Assembly: GCF_026011715.1 (NCBI RefSeq)
Contig: NZ_BRVM01000003.1
Coordinates: 219,654-283,653, forward strand
Direction of reading: 5' to 3'
DNA length: 64,000 nt
DNA from: Cytobacillus sp. NCCP-133
Lineage (GTDB): Bacteria > Bacillota > Bacilli > Bacillales > Cytobacillaceae
Shown: positions 1-6,397 of the stretch, piece by piece
How positions within the stretch are numbered: the first letter of the stretch is position 1
Layout of the letters: each line of letters opens with the position of its first letter
Translations under genes and position numbers: made by a program
Notes under the pieces: model-generated
Told to the model about the DNA's origin: nothing
Databases searched by the model: none
Seen by the model: the letters and a program-made list of their open reading frames with translations, nothing else

Positions 1-506
1 ACTAGGCTACTCATCGCCCGTCTTTTCCCAGCCTCCGAGCCCTCTATTTCAACCCCGTATCCTCTTTTTCGAATGACAGAGAGGCCATATGAGGTAAGGC
101 GTTCCTCGACTTTCGTTAAATCATTGCTGATGGTGGCAATCGTTACATGTAAATCATAGGCTAATGCCATTAGCTTTAAAGGCTCCTTTGCTTCAAGAAG
201 CGCAGATAGAATAATGGTCTGGCGATCTTCCGGGGTATATTCATTATGGTCGAGATTAAATAGATGAAGCTGTAATTTCGTTTTCATCTCTTCGCTACCG
301 ACCAACTGAATTCCTATTCCAGATGTTTTTTTCAGAGTGAGATTATAGTCTTTTAGGATATACTCGATTCCTTTTAAATCCCGATGAATCGTACGAGGAC
401 TCACATCCAACTCATTCGCCAAATCAGCGATCGTCACTTCTGCCTCTTGTAAAAGGAGAATATCAAGGATTTTCTTTTCGCGAGCTGCAATATATATCGC
501 CTTCAC
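1..506 (-). CDS. mtlR: Mannitol operon activator MtlR, BglG-type, N-terminal part (cut by window edge)
   Basis: The minus strand is open from about 506 to the window edge and encodes roughly 168 residues of a PTS-controlled transcriptional activator. It starts with a DeoR/HTH_11-like winged helix (residues 10-60, with DLANELDVSPRTIHRDLKGI) and continues into a second Mga/HTH-like domain (ATISNDLTKVEERL). The PRD and EIIA/EIIB-like domains expected of MtlR would lie beyond the left edge. The order mtlA then mtlR on one strand matches the mtlA-mtlR-mtlF-mtlD order known from Geobacillus, which supports MtlR over another BglG-family regulator. The start is uncertain: GTG at 506 or 515 are candidates and the ribosome binding site is ambiguous. 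Family assignment is firm; mannitol specificity is inferred from the neighbour. Confidence 0.8.
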   Translation of the reverse strand, partial: MKAIYIAAREKKILDILLLQEAEVTIADLANELDVSPRTIHRDLKGIEYILKDYNLTLKKTSGIGIQLVGSEEMKTKLQLHLFNLDHNEYTPEDRQTIILSALLEAKEPLKLMALAYDLHVTIATISNDLTKVEERLTSYGLSVIRKRGYGVEIEGSEAGKRRAMSSL

Positions 507-781
507 CCCTTTCACTCATTGTCACTACTTACCATTAGTTGTTGACAAGACTTTATATATATAACCTTCACTTATATAGTAATGTGTCCAAACCCCATTC
601 TCAACAAAAGTAAAATTCATTTTCGTCAAAACGGCTGTTGTCATGATTTAAAAAGAATTGAAAATAACCAATAAAAAAAAGGCAGTTATCCCAAATGGGC
701 CTGACCTCCTAAACCAATCAATAGGATCAATTGGATCTGGGATCTGACCCCCTAATTTCGGGACAACCTCTCCTAGACTTT

Positions 782-2206
782 TTAGCTATGTTTCTTTAAA
801 TCTTCTATTAATTCATCGTATTTCGGACTGTTCAAGAAATTCTCGACTGAAATATGATTTGCATTTGGAACCTTTGCTTTCGCACGATCCGTTAAATCCT
901 TGTGTGTGATCACGATGTCAGCATCCTCTGGAAGATTATTAATGGATTTATTCGATACATCGATATCCAACTCTGCCTTCTTCACCTTATTTCGAAGAAT
1001 AGATGCTCCCATTGCACTTGAACCCATACCTGCGTCACATGCAAAAATGATTTTTTGCACATTCTTGTAATTAGTATTTGCTCCTAAGGAATCCACTACG
1101 TCACTTTTTTTTCCTTTTAATTGTTGCACTTTTGCTGTTGCATCCGTTAATTCTCCGCCGTCTTCCTTATTTTTGCTAGTTTTTAAGATAAGCGAAGCAA
1201 TAATGAAAGATACTGCCGCTGCAACAAAAACGCCAAGTAATACTGCGAGGTGGTCGCCTCTTGGTGTCATTGCCATATAAGCAAATATACTTCCCGGAGA
1301 TGGCGGTGCCACTAAACCTGCATTGAAAATGGAGAATGTTGCTACCCCGCTTATTCCACCAGCAATGGCCGCTAAAATTAAGATTGGTTTCATTAAAATA
1401 TAAGGGAAATAAATTTCATGAATTCCACCTAAGAAATGGATAACCACTGCTCCTGGTGCTGATTGTTTCGCTACTCCCTTACCAAATAACCAAATGGCTA
1501 ATAAAATACCAAGTCCCGGACCCGGATTCGTTTCAAGCATGAATAGTATCGATTTTCCTGTTTCAGATGCTTGCTCCACACCTAATGGGCTAAGAATCCC
1601 ATGGTTAATCGCATTATTTAAGAACAGAACCTTTGCTGGTTCAATGAAAATGTTTGCTAATGGAAGTAATCCGGCATTTACAATTAGTTCTACCCCTGCT
1701 GCTAATGCCTTATTTAATCCCAAAACAACTGGGCCAATTGCTTTAAAAGCAAGTAATGTTAAAATACCTGCCAAAATACCTGCAGAGAAGTTATTAACGA
1801 GCATTTCAAACCCTTGACGAACTTTTCCTTGAATCAATTGGTCAAACCTTTTGATCACCCAGCCACCTAATGGCCCCATGATCATGGCACCTAGGAACAT
1901 CGGAATATCCGCACCGACAATAACCCCCATCGTTGCAGTAGCACCCACCACTCCACCACGTTCTCCATAAATCATTTTACCGCCCGTATAACCAATTAAT
2001 AATGGTAGCAAGTAAGTAATCATTGGCCCCACAAGCTGAGCTAACGATTCATTTGGCAACCAGCCTGTCGGAATGAAAAGCGCAGTAATGATCCCCCATG
2101 CAATAAACGCACCAATATTCGGCATAATCATGCCACTTAAATAACTACCAAATCTTTGAATCTTCACACGAAAATCTTTATTTGATTCTTCCGTTTTATT
2201 AGACAT
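782..2206 (-). CDS. mtlA: PTS mannitol transporter, enzyme IICB
   Basis: This 474-residue membrane permease imports mannitol and phosphorylates it to mannitol 1-phosphate. Residues about 15-350 form the hydrophobic EIIC domain with mannitol-family motifs (MIMPNIGAFIAWG near the N-terminus, FLGGIHEIYFPYILM near 260). The C-terminal EIIB domain (about 385-474) carries the phosphocysteine loop IIFACDAGMGSSAMGA. There is no EIIA domain, so a separate mtlF is expected, as in Bacillus. ATG is preceded by AGGGGG at good spacing. The gene lies upstream of mtlR in the same direction, 275 bp apart. A cre-like site and a promoter lie in its leader, suggesting CcpA repression and MtlR activation. Confidence 0.95.
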   Translation of the reverse strand: MSNKTEESNKDFRVKIQRFGSYLSGMIMPNIGAFIAWGIITALFIPTGWLPNESLAQLVGPMITYLLPLLIGYTGGKMIYGERGGVVGATATMGVIVGADIPMFLGAMIMGPLGGWVIKRFDQLIQGKVRQGFEMLVNNFSAGILAGILTLLAFKAIGPVVLGLNKALAAGVELIVNAGLLPLANIFIEPAKVLFLNNAINHGILSPLGVEQASETGKSILFMLETNPGPGLGILLAIWLFGKGVAKQSAPGAVVIHFLGGIHEIYFPYILMKPILILAAIAGGISGVATFSIFNAGLVAPPSPGSIFAYMAMTPRGDHLAVLLGVFVAAAVSFIIASLILKTSKNKEDGGELTDATAKVQQLKGKKSDVVDSLGANTNYKNVQKIIFACDAGMGSSAMGASILRNKVKKAELDIDVSNKSINNLPEDADIVITHKDLTDRAKAKVPNANHISVENFLNSPKYDELIEDLKKHS

Positions 2207-2258
2207 TATTTCTACCCCCTTAGTATTTTTTTACTATTTATAATTACACTTTTAATAC

Positions 2259-2272
2259 TAAAGCGCTTTCAC
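2259..2272 (-). promoter_or_regulatory. cre site (CcpA) in the mtlA leader
   Basis: Read on the minus strand the site is GTGAAAGCGCTTTA, which holds the core TGAAAGCGCTTT of catabolite-responsive elements. It lies between the putative mtlA promoter and the start codon, a position where CcpA normally represses. Assignment rests on motif match and on the nature of the gene. Confidence 0.75.
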
Positions 2273-2294
2273 TTAAGGGGCAATTGAAAGAAAT

Positions 2295-2323
2295 GTCTAT
2301 TTTGTCATACACAAAGTTGTCAA
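2295..2323 (-). promoter_or_regulatory. Putative mtlA promoter and MtlR operator
   Basis: A consensus -35 TTGACA occupies 2318-2323 on the minus strand, with a weak -10 (ATAGAC) 17 bp further. The same stretch holds TTTGTCA and TGTCAAA in an imperfect inverted arrangement, resembling the TTGTCA-type half-sites reported for MtlR. A weak -10 is normal for an activator-dependent promoter. Both calls are inference from motifs. Confidence 0.4.
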
Positions 2324-2402
2324 ATTCAAATAAGGGACATAGATGATAGACTCTCCTCACTGAGTCTATGAAGAGAGTAAATCAGAGGTTATTGGACAAG
2401 GG

Positions 2403-2650
2403 CTATACACTGCTCATATGGAGCAATCGATGGTTATTGATGCACCTATACTCTTAACATTTTGTGCTGACTTTAATTTCTTCTTAAGTTCTTTGTCCTT
2501 TGAGACGATAATCGAATACGTTTGCATATTACCACTTGAGGAGGCACGAATTCCCGCCTCTAAAATTTGATCCAGTAGATTCTGACTTATTTCCCTATCT
2601 TCATATTCTCGAATGGATCTGTGCCCCTGTATAACTTCATTCAATTCCAC
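2403..2650 (-). pseudogene. Broken nitroreductase with an inverted internal segment
   Basis: From a GTG at 2650 with a strong AGGAGG site the minus strand encodes the N-terminus of a nitroreductase-family flavoprotein (EVIQGHRSIREYED, then EAGIRASSSGNMQTYSIIV). After KELKKKL the reading becomes meaningless and stops at 2414. The plus strand of 2403-2477 encodes EQSMVIDAPILLTFCADF, which is the expected continuation of the same family, but on the opposite strand. A segment of about 75 bp has therefore been inverted in place, and the remaining roughly 150 C-terminal residues are missing. A/T-rich microhomology (TTTAATT) lies at the right breakpoint. Only a non-functional fragment can be made. 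Confidence 0.8.
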
Positions 2651-2798
2651 AATAATCCTCCTAAATATCTGTTTTAGACAAAGGGACGATTCCGCTGTCT
2701 CACCAAATTACATATTTTAATAATTTTTGAGCCACTGGAACTCTTTCCGCGTTTCGAAAGGTACGTCCCCATATGGCATGAAATCCGCCCTGGCGGTC

Positions 2799-3773
2799 CT
2801 ACAGGAAGATCTCTTCGCCTTCATTCAATTCCTTCACTTTTTCAAACACACCTTTCGCTACAGCCAAGTCAAAATGAGCTGCTCCGACTGATTTAAAAAT
2901 AGTGATATCCTCAAATCTACGTTCGACCTGATTCGCGTGAAGTTCAGCTAATGTTCCGGAGAGCTGATCGAATGACCATTTCCCTCGTTGCACTGCATCA
3001 ATAAATTCTCCGCCCTCCGTTGTAATCCCTTCATAATCATCTGCATAAATCAATGCTGCTCTTTCAATCGCACCTAACGGGATTTCACGCATTTCGGGTA
3101 AGTAACTACCTACGCCGATGATATGGGTCCCTGCTTTTACATAATCAGCATTAAATACTTCTTCAGTTGACCGGGTCGCGCAGCAAATGACATCAGACTG
3201 AACTACTGCTTCGTTCCGGTCGACACCGGTATGAATCGTGGCGGTCACGCCGGCTTCTTTGAGCTTTTCGCTGAATGTGAATGTCTTTTCAATGGAACGA
3301 TTGATTAAGTAGATGTCTTGAATCGGCAACACGTTTACTAGTCCTAGTACCTGCTCAAACGCCATTCCGCCTGTTCCGATGACGGTCAACACTTGGCTGT
3401 CAGGCCTGGCGAGATGGCGGGCTGAAATGGCACTTAATGCGCCTGTTCTCAATCTTGTCAGGTAAGATGCGGATAGTAAGCTTATATGTCTTCCTGTTTC
3501 GAGTTCTGTGAGTAAAATGGCTCCCTGTGTGGTCGGAAGATTAGCTGAGCTGTTATCAGGAAAAATCGAGACAATTTTGGTCGCTGCCATGGACGTTCCA
3601 TCCGAACTTGGCATATAGAGAACTGAACCGTTGCTTTCAGGGACATTCAGTACCGTCCGCTGTGGATTATCAACGTGCCCTTGATGAATGGCCACTAACA
3701 TGGCTTCGACATCTCGAATGGCATCTTCGATTTTATAGATGGATTGGATCAGTTGTTCGTTCAGTATAAGCAT
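2799..3773 (-). CDS. Ornithine cyclodeaminase / mu-crystallin family protein
   Basis: This 324-residue soluble enzyme belongs to the NAD(P)-dependent OCD/mu-crystallin family, which includes ornithine cyclodeaminase, alanine dehydrogenase and imino-acid reductases. The signature TRLRTGALSAISARHLA lies around residues 106-122 and is followed by a Rossmann loop VIGTGGMA. Length is typical. ATG follows AAAGGAGGGATTC. It lies 36 bp after an MFS carrier gene, with an intrinsic terminator between them. The carrier and enzyme probably take up and convert one amino acid or opine-like compound under the divergent XRE-cupin regulator. The substrate cannot be read from sequence. Confidence 0.85.
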   Translation of the reverse strand: MLILNEQLIQSIYKIEDAIRDVEAMLVAIHQGHVDNPQRTVLNVPESNGSVLYMPSSDGTSMAATKIVSIFPDNSSANLPTTQGAILLTELETGRHISLLSASYLTRLRTGALSAISARHLARPDSQVLTVIGTGGMAFEQVLGLVNVLPIQDIYLINRSIEKTFTFSEKLKEAGVTATIHTGVDRNEAVVQSDVICCATRSTEEVFNADYVKAGTHIIGVGSYLPEMREIPLGAIERAALIYADDYEGITTEGGEFIDAVQRGKWSFDQLSGTLAELHANQVERRFEDITIFKSVGAAHFDLAVAKGVFEKVKELNEGEEIFL

Positions 3774-3794
3774 ATAGAATCCCTCCTTTTATGG

Positions 3795-3822
3795 AAAAAC
3801 TCGGCCAAATTATTTGGCCGAG
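3795..3822 (-). terminator. Intrinsic terminator at the end of the MFS gene
   Basis: On the minus strand a perfect 10-bp stem (CTCGGCCAAA with TTTGGCCGAG) is followed by TTTTT. The loop is exactly the TAA stop codon of the MFS gene. It stands immediately before the ribosome binding site of the downstream enzyme gene, so it should reduce readthrough into it. Confidence 0.85.
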
Positions 3823-5117
3823 CTAATTTTACCTGTCATCACAGTTTGTTCAACGCGGCTTTTCACTGCCCAAATGGCAATCAATGACACCAGAGCAGTA
3901 AACATGATGTAGAGTGCAACCGGTACGTAGGAATTATCGAATGATGCGAGCAGCGCAGTGGCAACGAGTGGCGCTGTACCACCAGCAACTGCGGCACCAA
4001 TTTGATAACCTAGTGAAACACCAGTATAACGAACTTTTGCATCAAAGATTTCGGAGAACATCGTTCCAAGTACAGCCGTAATTGGAGCCCAAATAATACC
4101 CAAGCCGATAATCGTCGCTACAACCAACATTAGTACACTGCCTTGATGAATCATCCAAAAGTATGGGAAAGCAAAAGCCATCATCGCTAATGTACCGACG
4201 ATATACATTTTCTTACGGCCAACGCGGTCTGATAGACTTCCCATGATTGGAATGAGGATCGTAGTAATAACAGTTGAAACCATAACAGCACCTAACACAG
4301 CGGAGCGGCTGAATCCAAGAGTGCTTGTACCATATGAAACAATGAACGTACTGAAAATATAGAATGGAGCTGTCTCAACCACTTTCGCACCGATTGTGAT
4401 CAGCACTTCTTTCCAGTAATAACGAAGTGTATCGGCGATTGGCAACTTTGGAATCTCGCCTTTTTCTTTCACTTTCTTGAATTCAGGTGTCTCATCGATT
4501 CCTTTTCGAATCCATAATCCAAAGATGACGAGTAATGCACTTAAGATGAATGGCACGCGCCAGCCCCAAGTCATAAATTGTTGCTCTGGTAATAAGCTCA
4601 TGATCCAAAGGGCGAGTGTACCTATCACCATTCCGATCGTAACACCCATTTGTGGAATAGAGCCGAAGAATCCTCTGCGTTCTGGTGGAGCATACTCAGT
4701 TGCAAGCAACAGAGCTCCTCCCCATTCTCCGCCGATTCCAAGTCCTTGGATTAGACGAAGCGTAATCAAAATGATCGGTGCAGCTACACCAATAGCTTGA
4801 TATGTAGGCAGAATCCCCATCGCAATAGTCGCAGCACCCATTAAGCTCAATGTTAAAACGAGTGTTTTCTTTCGGCCGATTCGATCCCCGATATGACTAA
4901 AAATAATTCCTCCAAATGGCCTGATAAAAAACGAAAGTGCAAACGATGCATACGCAAGTAACAATCCTACTGTTGGATCCTCATTTACAAAGAATAATTG
5001 GTTAAATACAAGTGCAGCCATTGTTCCATATAGAAAATAGTCAAACCATTCAATGGAACTGCCTACAAGGCTGGCAATCAATACACGCCAAGTCGTTTTT
5101 TTATCTAATTGTTGCAT
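3810..5117 (-). CDS. MFS transporter, metabolite:H+ symporter (ProP/ShiA-like)
   Basis: This 435-residue carrier has about 12 membrane segments and the hallmarks of the metabolite:H+ symporter family: SLVGSSIEWFDYFLYGTMAAL near the N-terminus and GDRIGRKKTLVLTL in the first cytoplasmic loop, with SDRVGRKKMY repeated in the second half. Such proteins import osmolytes, shikimate, alpha-ketoglutarate or dicarboxylates with protons. It is the first gene of a two-gene unit with the OCD-like enzyme and is divergent from the XRE-cupin gene. A consensus promoter and a palindromic operator precede it. The family is sure; the substrate is unknown. Confidence 0.88.
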   Translation of the reverse strand: MQQLDKKTTWRVLIASLVGSSIEWFDYFLYGTMAALVFNQLFFVNEDPTVGLLLAYASFALSFFIRPFGGIIFSHIGDRIGRKKTLVLTLSLMGAATIAMGILPTYQAIGVAAPIILITLRLIQGLGIGGEWGGALLLATEYAPPERRGFFGSIPQMGVTIGMVIGTLALWIMSLLPEQQFMTWGWRVPFILSALLVIFGLWIRKGIDETPEFKKVKEKGEIPKLPIADTLRYYWKEVLITIGAKVVETAPFYIFSTFIVSYGTSTLGFSRSAVLGAVMVSTVITTILIPIMGSLSDRVGRKKMYIVGTLAMMAFAFPYFWMIHQGSVLMLVVATIIGLGIIWAPITAVLGTMFSEIFDAKVRYTGVSLGYQIGAAVAGGTAPLVATALLASFDNSYVPVALYIMFTALVSLIAIWAVKSRVEQTVMTGKISSAK

Positions 5118-5138
5118 TTACTCTTCCTCCCCTTTTAA

Positions 5139-5159
5139 AATTGAAGTGACACTTCAATT
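5139..5159. promoter_or_regulatory. Perfect palindrome, probable operator
   Basis: Two perfect 10-bp arms, AATTGAAGTG and CACTTCAATT, flank a single A. The palindrome sits just downstream of the -10 box of the MFS promoter, where a bound repressor would block initiation. The divergent XRE-cupin protein is the likely ligand. The palindrome is seen directly; its role is inferred. Confidence 0.7.
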
Positions 5160-5161
5160 AA

Positions 5162-5190
5162 ATATTAGATAGTAGTTAATTTTCTGTCAA
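5162..5190 (-). promoter_or_regulatory. SigA-type promoter of the MFS-OCD unit
   Basis: On the minus strand TTGACA (5190-5185) and TAATAT (5167-5162) are separated by exactly 17 bp. The match to the housekeeping consensus is 11 of 12. The transcript would start inside or next to the 5139-5159 palindrome. Confidence 0.75.
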
Positions 5191-5255
5191 CTATGTTCAA
5201 TTTGACACAATCTTTATCTAAGGGAAAGAAATGAATAGGAAGGTGGGGGCGTTCT

Positions 5256-5744
5256 ATGAATGGTGCACGACTGAAAGAAATTCGCAAAGAGAAAAAATTG
5301 ACCTTGAGAGAACTTGCAGAAGGGGCTGGTGTATCCATTAGTTTTCTGTCACAAGTCGAACGCGGAAAATCCAGTGTCACACTAGAGTCACTGCGAAAAA
5401 TTTCTGAAGTTCTCGGTGTCAACCCAAGTATCTTTTTCTCAAGCAACAATGAGCGTATAAGTGAACCTTCATTTCATTATCAGGATCTGACTCAACAAGT
5501 CCCAAACCCAGATTTCCATCCCATACTTGTCACTCTCCCAGCAAACCAAAGTGAAGGACAACCCTTTGCACACAGCGGACACGAATTTGTCTATGTTATA
5601 GAAGGAACTTTGACCCTGCAAATAGGTATAAAAATGATCGAACTGCAACAAGGAGAATCCTGGTTCTTTTCAGCCAGCGAAACACACTATTGGTACAATC
5701 ATACAGTTCAGACGATCCGGTTCTTGGTTGTCTCCTCCAGGTAA
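5256..5744 (+). CDS. XRE-family regulator with C-terminal cupin domain
   Basis: This 162-residue DNA-binding protein has an N-terminal helix-turn-helix (residues 5-60, RKEKKLTLRELAEGAGVSISFLSQVERG) and a C-terminal cupin_2 sensor domain (about 90-160, with HSGHEFVYVIEGTLTL). Such proteins (PuuR/SutR type) usually regulate transport and breakdown of amines or amino acids and sense a small ligand in the cupin barrel. The start has a GGTGGGGG site. The gene is divergent from the MFS-OCD unit, whose promoter carries a perfect palindrome, so local repression is the simplest model. Its 3' end overlaps the convergent 104-residue gene by 37 bp. Confidence 0.88.
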   Translation: MNGARLKEIRKEKKLTLRELAEGAGVSISFLSQVERGKSSVTLESLRKISEVLGVNPSIFFSSNNERISEPSFHYQDLTQQVPNPDFHPILVTLPANQSEGQPFAHSGHEFVYVIEGTLTLQIGIKMIELQQGESWFFSASETHYWYNHTVQTIRFLVVSSR

Positions 5745-6022
5745 GGGAGACACAGCATACACGATTCTCTTATTTCAAAACATCTTTTCAATGGATCATA
5801 AATGGTAATTTTCACAAAGTCCTCTGTTATTTCATTAAAATCAGAAATTTGTCTTACCTGGGCATATGACCTTTTGAGGGCTGTTACCATTTCAGCAGAT
5901 ACGGTGTCTTTTAATACCGCACCACTTCTGGTGCAAGCAATAACGCTATGTTCAAGACTAATTTCTTCAAGTAATTGAATAATTCCCAACCCTAATTTGT
6001 TACTAAGCAACGATTCATACAC
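5708..6022 (-). CDS. Hypothetical protein of 104 residues
   Basis: I do not recognise this protein. It is predicted to be soluble, has two cysteines near the C-terminus (RESCMLC) and no membrane segment. It starts at a GTG with a GGTGA close upstream; an in-frame stop six codons before the GTG excludes a longer form. The 3' end overlaps the XRE-cupin gene convergently. It is the last gene before the left end of the integrated element and could be a decayed fragment of a sensory domain, but nothing in the sequence proves this. Confidence 0.4.
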   Translation of the reverse strand: MYESLLSNKLGLGIIQLLEEISLEHSVIACTRSGAVLKDTVSAEMVTALKRSYAQVRQISDFNEITEDFVKITIYDPLKRCFEIRESCMLCLPYLEETTKNRIV

Positions 6023-6292
6023 GAATTCACCATTAAATCACCTCTAACCTTAATAAGCAAATTGCCGTCGTCACATCTGTCTAATTGTAAATAAATTTCC
6101 AAATGTATGGAGCCACCTTTAACTGGGTATTTACTTTTTTGGCTCTAAATAAGAAAGATGATTAAACTGAAAATTACGATACTATTTACGCAACACTAGT
6201 GAAATAATATATAATTTAAAAATATTAATTACATCATCAACCTTTTCAGCCACTCTTTATCAAGAATAACTTCAACTCTCTGCTTCATCACT
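6023..6292. other. AT-rich spacer outside the left element end
   Basis: No gene, RNA or convincing terminator is visible. The stretch is AT-rich and ends at the left attachment repeat. It represents the chromosome that would directly follow the rlmH stop codon in an empty site. Confidence 0.5.
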
Positions 6293-6311
6293 ATTTATGA
6301 TACGGTTCACC
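6293..6311. repeat. Left attachment site (att) of the rlmH element
   Basis: The 19 bp match the rlmH 3' end at 29058-29076 in 18 positions. They continue into a small dyad TACGG-TTCA-CCGTA (6301-6314) that is absent from the right copy, whose next bases are CCCG. On the minus strand the site encodes GEPYHK and a TAG stop. Confidence 0.85.
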
Positions 6312-6339
6312 GTAACGTTGGATAGGGTAAAATGATAAA

Positions 6340-6361
6340 TGGAGAGGAATAGTCCTCTCCA
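6340..6361. terminator. Strong hairpin at the left end of the element
   Basis: The arms TGGAGAGGA and TCCTCTCCA are perfect 9-bp complements around ATAG. On the minus strand they lie 37 bp after the subtilase stop and are followed by an AT-rich tract, so they can end the ietAS transcript. On the plus strand they lie 4 nt after the TGA at 6333-6335 that would end the recombinase gene in the excised circle. Confidence 0.7.
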
Positions 6362-6397
6362 GAATTTTCAGTAATTTGTCAGTTTTAATACGTTCTA

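Noticed and set aside
1..6292. A second, older SCC-like insertion left of the element
   Set aside because: The region has accessory-type genes, but no third copy of the attachment repeat was found in it.
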